A program made the translations under genes and the position numbers. Of a DNA stretch of 64,000 nucleotides, positions 45,384-53,601 are shown piece after piece. The stretch comes from Roseiarcus sp963775575. Its GTDB lineage: Bacteria; Pseudomonadota; Alphaproteobacteria; Rhizobiales; Beijerinckiaceae. The notes beneath the pieces were generated by a model. That model did not search any database. It had not been told where the DNA came from and saw only the letters and a list, made by a program, of their open reading frames with translations. How positions within the stretch are numbered: the stretch's first letter is position 1; each line of letters starts with the position of its first letter. Where the stretch lies: contig CAVZJG010000001.1 of assembly GCA_963775575.1 (NCBI GenBank), positions 33,832 to 97,831 on the forward strand. The letters run 5' to 3'.

Positions 45384-46636
45384 ACCGGACCGTTCGTTTT
45401 CTTGCGCCTTGGCTCGCGACTGCGGCCGTGTTCGCTCTGGCGCCCCTTGTCTTTCGCTCGAACTTTGCGCTGACGACGATGAGTCTCATCGCCATCAACG
45501 TGATATTCGCACTGTCGTTCAACATCCTGCTCGGCCAAACGGGGCTTCTCTCCTTTGGTCACGCGGTCTATTACGGCCTTGGCGGCTTCGTCGCGGTACA
45601 TCTGCTCAACGCCGCGGTGGAGGCGAAGCTCGGTCTACCTCTGCCGGTGTTCGTACTGGTGGGCGGCTTGGGCGGTCTCGCCTTCGGGTGCCTGTTCGGT
45701 CTCGTCGTATCTCGGCGCGGCGGCATCGTCTTTTCCATGATCACTCTTGGCATCGGCGAGCTCGTTTCCTCCAGCTCCTTCATCCTGCGCAGCTTCTTCG
45801 GCGGCGAGGAGGGCATCGTCACCAACCGAACCGGGGCCGCCGCTTTTTTCGGCCTTACGTTCGGCCGGCAGATCGAAATGTACTATCTCACCGCCGCTTG
45901 GTGTTTTCTCGCGATCATCGCGGTTTATGCGCTGACGCGCACGCCGCTCGGGCGCATCTGGAACGCGGCGCGCGAAAATGTGGAGCGCGTCGAATTCATC
46001 GGCTATAAGCCGGAGACGCTCCGTCTCTACGCGTGCTGCTTTGCGGCGTTGTTCGCGGGCGTCGCAGGCGGTCTCGCCGCGATCAACTTCGAGATCATGA
46101 ACGCTGATCAACTCGGCTCGCAGCAGTCGACGCTCGTCCTGTTGATGGCCTATGTCGGCGGGACCGGTCATTTCGTCGGGCCGATCCTCGGCGCGGTGGC
46201 GATCACCTATCTGCAGCTTCGCCTGAGCGATGTGACGGATATTTGGCAACTGTACTTCGGCGTGTTGTTCATTGGCGTCGTGCTCCTCGCGCCGGGCGGC
46301 ATTGCCGGATGGATTGCGATGCACGTCGAGGCGTGGCGGCGCGGCGAACTCGCCCGCTTGGCGCCCTCTTACGCGCTCGTGGCCCCCGCGATCGTCGTCG
46401 CCGCAGTTGGCGCAGTGATCCTCGTCGAGTTGACGCACCGGCTATTCGGCCGCGCGATGGGTGAGTCGACCTTATTTCACTTCGGCCCGTTCACGTTGGA
46501 TGCGCTGTCAGTGTTGCCATGGGCGATCGGCTGCGCCCTCGGATTTGGCGGCGGTTTCGTGGTCCGATGGGCCTGGCCGCGCGTGCAGGAAGCCTGGAGC
46601 GCTGCGGCGCCAGCGACGAAAGGGGGCGCGGCGTGA
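45380..46636 (+). CDS. LIV-type ABC transporter permease (LivM-like)
   Basis: 418 residues, about ten membrane helices, longer than many LivM proteins because of an extra C-terminal pair of helices (residues about 330-400). Conserved LSFNILLGQTGLLSFGHAVYYGLGGFVAV, RRGGIVFSMITLGIGEL, TRTPLGRIWNAARENVERVEFIGY and GGTGHFVGPILGAV. GTGA overlaps on both sides (with livH and livG) show tight translational coupling. Confidence 0.92.
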   Translation: MNRTVRFLAPWLATAAVFALAPLVFRSNFALTTMSLIAINVIFALSFNILLGQTGLLSFGHAVYYGLGGFVAVHLLNAAVEAKLGLPLPVFVLVGGLGGLAFGCLFGLVVSRRGGIVFSMITLGIGELVSSSSFILRSFFGGEEGIVTNRTGAAAFFGLTFGRQIEMYYLTAAWCFLAIIAVYALTRTPLGRIWNAARENVERVEFIGYKPETLRLYACCFAALFAGVAGGLAAINFEIMNADQLGSQQSTLVLLMAYVGGTGHFVGPILGAVAITYLQLRLSDVTDIWQLYFGVLFIGVVLLAPGGIAGWIAMHVEAWRRGELARLAPSYALVAPAIVVAAVGAVILVELTHRLFGRAMGESTLFHFGPFTLDALSVLPWAIGCALGFGGGFVVRWAWPRVQEAWSAAAPATKGGAA

Positions 46637-47388
46637 CCACGGCCGCCCTTGAATTGGTCGACCTGACGAAGAAGTTCGGCGCGACCGAAATCATCCGCGG
46701 CGTGTCGCTCGCGATCACGCCGGGGGAGAGGCACGCCATCATCGGGCCGAACGGAGCGGGAAAGACCACTCTGTTTCACCTCATCAGCGGGCGGTTTGCG
46801 CCATCATCGGGGCAAGTCATGCTGGCGGGCCGTCGTATCGAAGGGCTTCGGCCTTACGAGATCAATCGGCTCGGCCTCTCGCGCAGTTTCCAAGTGACGA
46901 ACATCTTCCCAAAGCTGTCGGTCTACGACAACCTGCTCTGCGCGACGCTCTGGCGCCTCGGCGCCCGCTATTCGTTTTGGGGGAGCCTCGCGCGACGCCG
47001 CGACGCCGCCGAGCGGGCCAACGCGCTCGCCCAGCGCATCGGCCTTGCTGACCGTCGCGAGGCGCCCGCGGGCGTGCTCGCCTACGCCGAGCAGCGCGCA
47101 CTCGAAATTGGCATCGCGCTCGGAGGCGACCCGGACGTGCTGCTCCTCGACGAACCGACTGCCGGCATGAGCCGCGGAGAAACGGAACAGACGGTGGAGA
47201 TGATCCGCAATGCGACCGCCGGCAAGACGCTCGTGATGGTCGAGCACAACATGGGCGTCGTCTTCGGCCTTGCCACCCGCATCTCGGTGCTTGTCTATGG
47301 ACGGATCTTGGCGAGCGGGTCCCCGGAAAGCATCCGCGCCAACCCCGAGGTGCAGCAGGCGTATCTAGGACAGGCGGTCCACGCATGA
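46633..47388 (+). CDS. LIV-type ABC transporter ATP-binding protein (LivG-like)
   Basis: 251 residues. Walker A GPNGAGKTT, Q-loop and LivG-specific GLSRSFQVTNIFPKLSVYDNLLCA. The signature is atypical (LAYAEQRALEIGIAL, where LSGGQQR-type is usual, though LAYGEQR forms are common in LivG). Walker B is VLLLDEPTAGM, His switch VEHNMG. GTG start overlaps the livM stop; ATGA overlap with livF. Confidence 0.92.
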   Translation: MTTAALELVDLTKKFGATEIIRGVSLAITPGERHAIIGPNGAGKTTLFHLISGRFAPSSGQVMLAGRRIEGLRPYEINRLGLSRSFQVTNIFPKLSVYDNLLCATLWRLGARYSFWGSLARRRDAAERANALAQRIGLADRREAPAGVLAYAEQRALEIGIALGGDPDVLLLDEPTAGMSRGETEQTVEMIRNATAGKTLVMVEHNMGVVFGLATRISVLVYGRILASGSPESIRANPEVQQAYLGQAVHA

Positions 47389-48092
47389 GCGCAGACCTGT
47401 TAGAAGTCGAAGACCTCCACGCCTACTATGGCAAGAGCCATATCCTCCATGGCGTCACCTTCCACGTCCATGAGGGCGAGATCGTCAGCCTGCTCGGCCG
47501 CAACGGCGTAGGGCGTTCGACGACCATCAAGGCGATCATGGGCAACGTGCCGCCCAAAGGTTCGATCCGCTTCAAAGGTGAGGAGATCGCCGGCCTGAGA
47601 CCGCATCAGACGGCGCGTAAGGGGCTCGGCTTCGTGCCCGAGACGCGCGACATCTTTCCGGGGCTGACGGTTCGGCAAAATCTCGAGCTCGGCGAGAAGT
47701 CCGGCAAGGCGGGAGGACGCTGGACGATGCGCGACATGTTCCGCATGTTCCCGCTACTGGAGGATCGCGCCGACACGCCGGGCGGGGTCCTTTCCGGCGG
47801 CGAACAGCAGATGTTGACGGTGTGCCGAACGCTGATGGGGGACCCGGACCTCATCATGGTCGACGAACCGACCGAGGGACTCTCGCCGAAGATGGTGGAG
47901 CATATCGGCCGGTTTCTCGAGGAAATCGCCGCGCGGGGCGTCGCCATCTTATTGGTGGAGCAAAAGCTCACGATCGCGTTGAGAATCAGCAAGAGGCTCT
48001 ACGTGATGGGGCACGGCAAGATCGTCTACGAAGGAACGCCCGCGGAGCTCGAACAGGCTTCGGCGGTTCGCAAGGAATGGCTGGAGGTTTGA
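47385..48092 (+). CDS. LIV-type ABC transporter ATP-binding protein (LivF-like), Walker A Lys replaced
   Basis: 235 residues with normal LivF features: GSIRFKGEEIAGLRPHQTARKGLGFVPETRDIFPGLTV, signature LSGGEQQMLTVCRTLM, Walker B LIMVDEPTEGLSP and the VEQK switch region. The P-loop, however, reads GRNGVGRST: the invariant Lys is Arg (residue 44, codon 47514-47516). That usually abolishes ATP hydrolysis, so the importer may run on the LivG site alone or be impaired. Last gene of the importer operon. Confidence 0.9.
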   Translation: MSADLLEVEDLHAYYGKSHILHGVTFHVHEGEIVSLLGRNGVGRSTTIKAIMGNVPPKGSIRFKGEEIAGLRPHQTARKGLGFVPETRDIFPGLTVRQNLELGEKSGKAGGRWTMRDMFRMFPLLEDRADTPGGVLSGGEQQMLTVCRTLMGDPDLIMVDEPTEGLSPKMVEHIGRFLEEIAARGVAILLVEQKLTIALRISKRLYVMGHGKIVYEGTPAELEQASAVRKEWLEV

Positions 48093-48650
48093 CCGCGGCG
48101 GTGTCCGGGGTCGGCGTGGCGAAGGCGGCGTCGGACCGGTTCGGCAAGGCGCACGCCCGCCGGGCGACAGGATCGTTTGATCGTGCGAGCGCCGCAGGCG
48201 GGGCAAGCGGTCGGCCATCGACGCTCCGTCGACGAAGGGCCGGTTTCCATCCATCGCGCCTTTTCGAACGGACCCGCGACCGACGCCCAGGGGACGTCGG
48301 CGGCGGCGCGTGAAAGCGAAATGGCCGCGTTCGCTAGCGGAATCTCCACTGACGATGCCGCAGTGCGCGCCGAGATCAGCGAGCTGCGGCTAAACGGACA
48401 GGTCGAGGGGTCGGATCGCCAAACTCAAACTCGTCAAGCGCCAGATGTGTGGCCGCGCCAGATTCAATTCGCTCCGAGCGAGACTGGTCGGCAAGACACA
48501 AATCCTGGTGGGCCAAAATTGCGCCAAACCCTAAAACTGACCCGCCTGATTTAATGGTGCGCACGATAGCGCTCGGCGCAGGGCACGCACTGTCGCGCGG
48601 GCCGGCGCAACATGGCCTTGGCTCTCTTGGTTTTGCTTTTCTGGCTTTGG
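48093..48650. pseudogene. Decayed ISL3-type transposase remnants
   Basis: No intact gene. Around 48310-48540 (+) a frameshifted translation gives GISTDDAAVRAEISEL...GQVEG and then IAKLKLVKRQMCGRARFNSLRARLVG, matching the C-terminus of ISL3-family transposases (compare GQICKLKLVKRQMYGRGKLDLLQARV at 63.9 kb). On the minus strand near 48180-48240 a CPACGARTIKR zinc-ribbon-like piece may be an N-terminal scrap of the same kind of protein. Confidence 0.55.
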
Positions 48651-49307
48651 TTACGCTGTGAGCCTCATCTCGGGGACTTCCAGCGGCACAATCAATTTGG
48701 CCTCGGTCGCCTCGATGACCTGCTCCATCGTGACGCGCGGCGCCAGCTCCTTCAGGACAAGGCCCTCCGCCGTCGGTTCGATCACCGCGAGATCCGTGAC
48801 GATGAGACTGATGCGCCGGGCCGAGGTCAGCGGCAGCGTGCATTGCTTCAGGATCTTCGGCTTGCCCTTGGCGGTATGGATCATCGCGACGATGACGCGC
48901 TTGCAGCCAGTGACGAGATCCATGGCGCCGCCCATGCCGGGAACCATCTTGCCCGGAATCATCCAGTTGGCGAGCAGGCCGCGTTCGTCGACCTCCAGGC
49001 CGCCGAGCACGGTGAGGTCGACATGGCCGCCGCGGATCAGGCCGAACGAGAAGGCGCTGTCGAAGGCGCATGCGCCGGGCACGGCGCCGACGAGGGCGCC
49101 GCCTGCGTCGCCAAGAAAGTAGTTCGCCAGACCGGGGTCAGGCAGCGGCGCCAGGCCGATCAGTCCGTTCTCCAACTGAAAGAACACGTCGACGCCCGGC
49201 GGAAGGTAATGGGCGACCATGGCGGGCAGCCCAATGCCGAGGTTGACGAGGTCGCCATCCTTCAGTTCGAGCGCGATGCGGCGCGCGATGAGTTCCTTAG
49301 CGTCCAT
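48651..49307 (-). CDS. 3-oxoacid (acetoacetate) CoA-transferase subunit B
   Basis: 218 residues. ELKDGDLVNLGIGLPAMVAHYL, the catalytic Glu in FFQLENGLIGLAPLP, GGHVDLTVLGGLEVDERGLLANWMIPGKMVPGMGGAMDLV. Class I CoA-transferase beta subunit; with subunit A it moves CoA from succinyl-CoA or acetyl-CoA to acetoacetate. Its start overlaps the subunit A stop by 11 nt. Followed downstream only by IS remnants. Confidence 0.93.
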   Translation of the reverse strand: MDAKELIARRIALELKDGDLVNLGIGLPAMVAHYLPPGVDVFFQLENGLIGLAPLPDPGLANYFLGDAGGALVGAVPGACAFDSAFSFGLIRGGHVDLTVLGGLEVDERGLLANWMIPGKMVPGMGGAMDLVTGCKRVIVAMIHTAKGKPKILKQCTLPLTSARRISLIVTDLAVIEPTAEGLVLKELAPRVTMEQVIEATEAKLIVPLEVPEMRLTA

Positions 49308-49962
49308 TGAGCTTCTCTCTCTCCAGCAAGTGGTCGACCAGCACGGCCGGGGTGATCACCTCGTCGGGCGGGATCACGCCGACGGGGACGATTTCCGCCG
49401 CTTCCGCGATGACGGTCGCGGCCGCCATGGCCATGATCGGATTGAAATTGCGCGAAGTGAGCGCGTACTCGAGATTGCCGAAGTAATCCGCGCGGTGCGC
49501 CGCGATCAAGGCAAAGTCGGCGGACAGCGGCAGCTCGAGCAGGAACGTCTTGCCCTCGATCTCGATCTGCCTCTTTCCCTCCGCGACGACGGTCCCGATG
49601 CCCGTCGGCGTCAGGACGCCGCCCAGACCGTAGCCGGCCGAACGCATGCGCTCGACCAATGTTCCCTGCGGGCACAGTTCGACGACCGTTTCGCCGGCGA
49701 TCATCTGGCGCTGGATCTCGGGATTGGTGCCGATGTGCGACGCCACCATCCGCTTGACCGCTTTGGCGTCGACCAGGCGGCCGATGCCGACTCCGGGACG
49801 CGCGGCGTCGTTGGCGATCACCGTCAAGTTCTTGCGTCCCTGGCGCAGCAGTTCGTCGATCAGCCGGTGCGGCGAACCGACGCCCATGAAACCGCCGATC
49901 ATCAGCGACGCGCCGTCGGGAATCATCTCGACCGCTTCCGCTAGCCCTATGGCCTTGTGCAT
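49297..49962 (-). CDS. 3-oxoacid (acetoacetate) CoA-transferase subunit A
   Basis: 221 residues. MHKAIGLAEAVEMIPDGASLMIGGFMGVGSPHRLIDELL and GTLVERMRSAGYGLGGVLTPTGIGT are the CoA-binding and conserved alpha-subunit segments. I chose the ATG at 49962; upstream in-frame residues are not conserved. Together with subunit B it activates the acetoacetate that BKACE would release, supplying the thiolases encoded upstream. Confidence 0.92.
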   Translation of the reverse strand: MHKAIGLAEAVEMIPDGASLMIGGFMGVGSPHRLIDELLRQGRKNLTVIANDAARPGVGIGRLVDAKAVKRMVASHIGTNPEIQRQMIAGETVVELCPQGTLVERMRSAGYGLGGVLTPTGIGTVVAEGKRQIEIEGKTFLLELPLSADFALIAAHRADYFGNLEYALTSRNFNPIMAMAAATVIAEAAEIVPVGVIPPDEVITPAVLVDHLLEREKLNGR

Positions 49963-50113
49963 GGTTGTGCTCTTCGTTGGTTTCCGAGCCTGCGCCGTCT
50001 CAAGAAAGCGTCCCACGCGCCCGCCCTAAGCGCGTCGGACCGATTGGATTGCGCTCTTGAATTCGTTTCCAATTCCGATGTGTTCGCGTCTTGCGAAGCG
50101 ACCGTCCGGTCGC

Positions 50114-51283
50114 CTAGCGTTCGACGCACATGGCCACGCCCATGCCGCCGCCCACGCACAGCGTGGCGAGGCCCTTCTTCGCCTCGCGTCGCTGCATTTC
50201 GAACAGCAAGGTCGTCAGCACGCGCGCTCCCGAGGCGCCGATCGGATGGCCCAGCGCGATCGCGCCGCCGTTCACGTTCACCTTCGCGCCGTCCCAGCCG
50301 AGGGCCTTGTTGACCGCGCACGCCTGCGCCGCGAACGCCTCGTTGGCTTCGATCAGGTCGAGGTCATTGATCGTCCAGCCGGCGCGTTGCAGCGCCTTGC
50401 CGCTCGCGGGGATGGGTCCCGCGCCCATCAGCGCCGGATCGACGCCGGCGGCGGCGAAGCTGGCGATGCGCGCCAACGGCTTCAGTCCGCGGCGTTGCGC
50501 CTCCTCGGCGCTCATCACCACCAGCGCCGCGGCGCCGTCGTTGATGCCGCTGGCGTTGGCCGCCGTCACCGTGCCGTCCTTGATGAACGCCGGCCGCAGC
50601 TTGGTCATCGCCTCGAGGGTGGCGTCGTGGCGGATGTGCTCGTCGTTTTCGACCACGGTGTCGCCCTTTCGGCCCTTCACCGTCACCGCGACGATCTCGT
50701 CCTTGAAGCGCCCGGCCTTCTGCGCCGCCGACGCCTTGCGCTGGCTGGCCAGCGCCAACGCATCCTGGTCCTCGCGGGTGATCTGATAGGCTTTGGCGAC
50801 GTTTTCCGCGGTCACGCCCATGTGGTAGCCGTTGAAGATGTCCCACAGCCCGTCCCTGATCATGGTGTCGACCAGCGACAGATCGCCCATCTTGACGCCC
50901 GAGCGGAGATAGGCGGCGTGCTGCGATTGGCTCATGCTCTCCTGCCCGCCGGCGACGACGATGGCGCTCTCGCCGGTGCGGATCTGCTGGGCCGCCAGCG
51001 CCACCGCGCGCAGCCCGGAGCCGCACACCTGGTTAACGCCGAAAGCGATCTTGTCGTCCGGCACGCCGGCCGCGCGGGCCGCCTGTCGCGCCGGGTTCTG
51101 GCCCTGATTGGCGGTCAGCACCTGGCCGAGGATCACCTCGTCCACCGCCGCAGGCTCCAGCTTCGCCCGTGCGAGGGCGGCTCGAATCGCCGCCTCGCCG
51201 AGCTGATGGGCCGGAACCGTGGCGAAGGCGCCGTTGAAGCCGCCGATCGGAGTCCGCGCCGCCGCTACGATGACGATGTCCAT
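50114..51283 (-). CDS. Acetyl-CoA C-acetyltransferase (PhaA/AtoB type)
   Basis: 389 residues. Thiolase motifs: nucleophile Cys in VNQVCGSGLRAVALAAQQI (near residue 89), ASGINDGAAALVVMS, GGAIALGHPIGASGAR (His) and CVGGGMGVAMCVER (second Cys). Interconverts acetoacetyl-CoA with two acetyl-CoA. ATG at 51283 with GAGGAG upstream. Second gene of a thiolase - thiolase - CoA-transferase A - B run on the minus strand. Confidence 0.94.
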   Translation of the reverse strand: MDIVIVAAARTPIGGFNGAFATVPAHQLGEAAIRAALARAKLEPAAVDEVILGQVLTANQGQNPARQAARAAGVPDDKIAFGVNQVCGSGLRAVALAAQQIRTGESAIVVAGGQESMSQSQHAAYLRSGVKMGDLSLVDTMIRDGLWDIFNGYHMGVTAENVAKAYQITREDQDALALASQRKASAAQKAGRFKDEIVAVTVKGRKGDTVVENDEHIRHDATLEAMTKLRPAFIKDGTVTAANASGINDGAAALVVMSAEEAQRRGLKPLARIASFAAAGVDPALMGAGPIPASGKALQRAGWTINDLDLIEANEAFAAQACAVNKALGWDGAKVNVNGGAIALGHPIGASGARVLTTLLFEMQRREAKKGLATLCVGGGMGVAMCVER

Positions 51284-51315
51284 GTTGATCTCCTCATTCA
51301 ATCTCACGCGGCCGC

Positions 51316-52500
51316 TCAGGCGACCTCGAACAATCCCGCGGCGCCCATGCCGCCTCCGACGCACATCGTCACAACGACATGCCGAACCCCGCGACGCTTG
51401 CCTTCGATCAGAGCATGGCCGACCAATCGCGCGCCCGACATTCCGTAGGGATGCCCGATCGAGATGGCTCCGCCATCGACGTTGTAGATGTCCGGATCGA
51501 TACCGAGGCGGTCGCGGCAATACACGGCTTGGCACGCAAACGCCTCGTTCAGTTCCCATAGCCCAATATCAGCGACCTTCAGGCCGTGCCGCGCCAGGAG
51601 CCTAGGTACGGCGTAGACCGGGCCGATCCCCATCTCCTCCGGAGCGCAACCCGCAACGGCGATGCCGCGATAGATTCCCAAAGGCTGCAGTCCCCGTTTT
51701 TCTGCAATCTTTGCTTCCATGATCACGCACGCCGAAGCGCCATCCGAGAGTTGGCTCGCGTTGCCCGCCGTGACGACGCCACCTTCGACGACCGGCTTCA
51801 GGTCTCGCAGAGCCTCGTATGCGGTTTCCGGCCTGTTTCCCTCGTCCTTCCTCAGCGTGATCTCTCTGAGAGATTTCTCGCTCGTGATCCGATCGACGAC
51901 TTCCATGGTTGTGCGAACGGGAACGATTTCGGCGTCGAGCCGGCCCGCTTTTTGCGCGGCTGCCGTGCGCCGCTGCGATTCAAGCGCATATCGGTCCTGC
52001 GCCTCTCGGGTGATGCCGTACTTCTTTGCCACAAACTCCGCAGTCAGCAGCATCGGCATATAGGCATGGGGCGCCTTGGCGATGACATTCGGGTCAGCCT
52101 CCCGCCGCACCCACTCCATGTAGGCGTTCTGCACCATTGAAATGTTATCGTGTCCGCCGCCGACAGTGACATCCATTCCGTCATGGACCACTTGCTTGGC
52201 GGCAGTCGCAATCGCCATCATCCCCGACGAGCACTGGCGGTCGATTGTTTGTGCGGCAACCTCCAGGGGAAGTCCGGCAGCGATGCTGGCGAACCTCGCT
52301 ATATTGCTTCCTGCGGCGCCAGCCGTCAGCACGCATCCGACAACGACATCCTCGATCTCGCGGCCATCGACGCCCGAGCGCGTCACAGCGTTTCTTATGG
52401 CGTAGCCCAAAAGCGTTGGAGACTTCGTTGCGTTGAAGGCGCCCTTGAACGCCCGACCGATTGGCGTTCTCGCCGTCGATACGATGACCGCTTCCCTCAT
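51316..52500 (-). CDS. Thiolase (acetyl-CoA acyltransferase)
   Basis: 394 residues, clearly distinct from its neighbour. Cys in IDRQCSSGMMAIATAAKQV, NASQLSDGASACVIMEA, GGAISIGHPYGMSGAR and CVGGGMGAAGLFE. QCSSGMMAI and HPYGMSGAR are features of beta-oxidation-type thiolases with broader chain-length or substituted-acyl specificity, so it may thiolyse a pathway-specific 3-oxoacyl-CoA. ATG at 52500. The leader repeat R2 lies 345 bp upstream. Confidence 0.92.
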   Translation of the reverse strand: MREAVIVSTARTPIGRAFKGAFNATKSPTLLGYAIRNAVTRSGVDGREIEDVVVGCVLTAGAAGSNIARFASIAAGLPLEVAAQTIDRQCSSGMMAIATAAKQVVHDGMDVTVGGGHDNISMVQNAYMEWVRREADPNVIAKAPHAYMPMLLTAEFVAKKYGITREAQDRYALESQRRTAAAQKAGRLDAEIVPVRTTMEVVDRITSEKSLREITLRKDEGNRPETAYEALRDLKPVVEGGVVTAGNASQLSDGASACVIMEAKIAEKRGLQPLGIYRGIAVAGCAPEEMGIGPVYAVPRLLARHGLKVADIGLWELNEAFACQAVYCRDRLGIDPDIYNVDGGAISIGHPYGMSGARLVGHALIEGKRRGVRHVVVTMCVGGGMGAAGLFEVA

Positions 52501-52844
52501 GTCATGCCCTCACCCCGTCGGCGGAAGGCTGAGGCGTCTCGCGTTGCACGAATAGCGCTTGCGAGATTGTCGCGCGTAGCTCTACGGCCGTCCGGAACAA
52601 GCGGCCGACGTTCCGACAGCCGAAGGTGTTTCGGCGCGGCGTTCGACCTACCGATCGGCGTCCGGCATGGACCCGCACCTTGCTTTGTAAGCTATTATCG
52701 CTGCATCTGATTCCGACGCCTGACAGCGTCGATAGCGGACGCTGAACCGGGTCAACGTTCGGCGCCGAAGCACGCGTCCGTTTCGATTGCCGTGAAATAC
52801 TCCTCTCCATTGGTCTTTTGGCAGGCACATTCACAACCTGCGAA
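52501..52844. other. Gap upstream of the thiolase operon
   Basis: About 340 bp between the thiolase start and repeat R2. A minus-strand frame runs through it continuously with R2 but shows no family motif; probably leader DNA. Confidence 0.35.
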
Positions 52845-52985
52845 GTTTTGCGCACGTCCATTTCGGCTATGGTCGACACGGAAGTCAAAAATGGATCTTC
52901 CCCATATTCAAATGAGCTGCCTAATCGGGCTTGAGGGCAATAAGCGTCGGTAGGGGGATCAAAGTGAATGTTAATATGTGCCATA
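52845..52985 (-). repeat. Shared leader repeat R2, upstream of the thiolase operon
   Basis: Shorter and more diverged copy: ACATTCACTTTGATCCCCCT, CGCTTATTGC, CATTTGAATATGGGGA, TTTTTGACTTCCGTGTCGAC and GAAATGGACGTGCGCAAAAC on the minus strand align with R1, R3 and R4. It lacks the GAGGC palindrome half of the element. Reads toward the thiolase genes. Confidence 0.65.
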
Positions 52986-53601
52986 AAATCTGATAATATA
53001 TGTCTTATGTTTACAGAAAAGGGGGGGGCGATGTATCCGGATCAGCGCAAATGTGCGGAAGTGGCGCCGGACGGACGACTCCGTCCTTCTTGCTGAACCG
53101 AGTGAGGACCGATTTCGTCGGTGATTTTTCGGAGAAGAGCACGTACGCCGGAAATTTGATCCCGTTCCTTGTCGGACGGTTCGACGCGATCTTCCGTCGA
53201 AACATGCCGGTCAGCATCAACGGCCGTAACGCCTTGGCGACCTGAAGCGACGAGCGACGCAGATTCCGACGAAGCGCTCCGCCCAGCGTTTGCCGCCGCG
53301 GATTCGTCCCGGCGGATCGTTCAAGCGGACAAGAATTCTGGGCCTGCGAGGACCGGTGGGAATGGCCGGATTAAATCGGCGGCGGATGGCGACGGCGGGT
53401 GTGCCGCGCCCTCGACAGGCCCGTAGCGCCGTTCCTCGCCTTGTCGCTGGACCTTTTTGCGAGGCAAAGGTAGCCGATTCGCATACGAAAGAGCGATATT
53501 TACGTCGACTTGATACGCTTTGTTGGTCTATAAATGTCGCTTCAGGGCGGACGCGGTCCGGCTTGGTTTCGATCCCTTTGCAAAGGATCCGGGGCTGCTT
53601 C
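52986..53601. promoter_or_regulatory. Region between R2 and the PucR-type regulator
   Basis: Begins A+T-rich (TGATAATATATGTCTTATG near 52991), a plausible promoter zone for the divergent units, with a G9 tract near 53022. The rest has an open frame joined to the regulator, but its residues are not family-like, so it is probably 5' leader. Confidence 0.35.

Noticed and set aside
53000..53245. An 81-codon plus-strand frame upstream of the PucR-type regulator
   Set aside because: No ribosome-binding site or family resemblance; overlaps a frame on the opposite strand.
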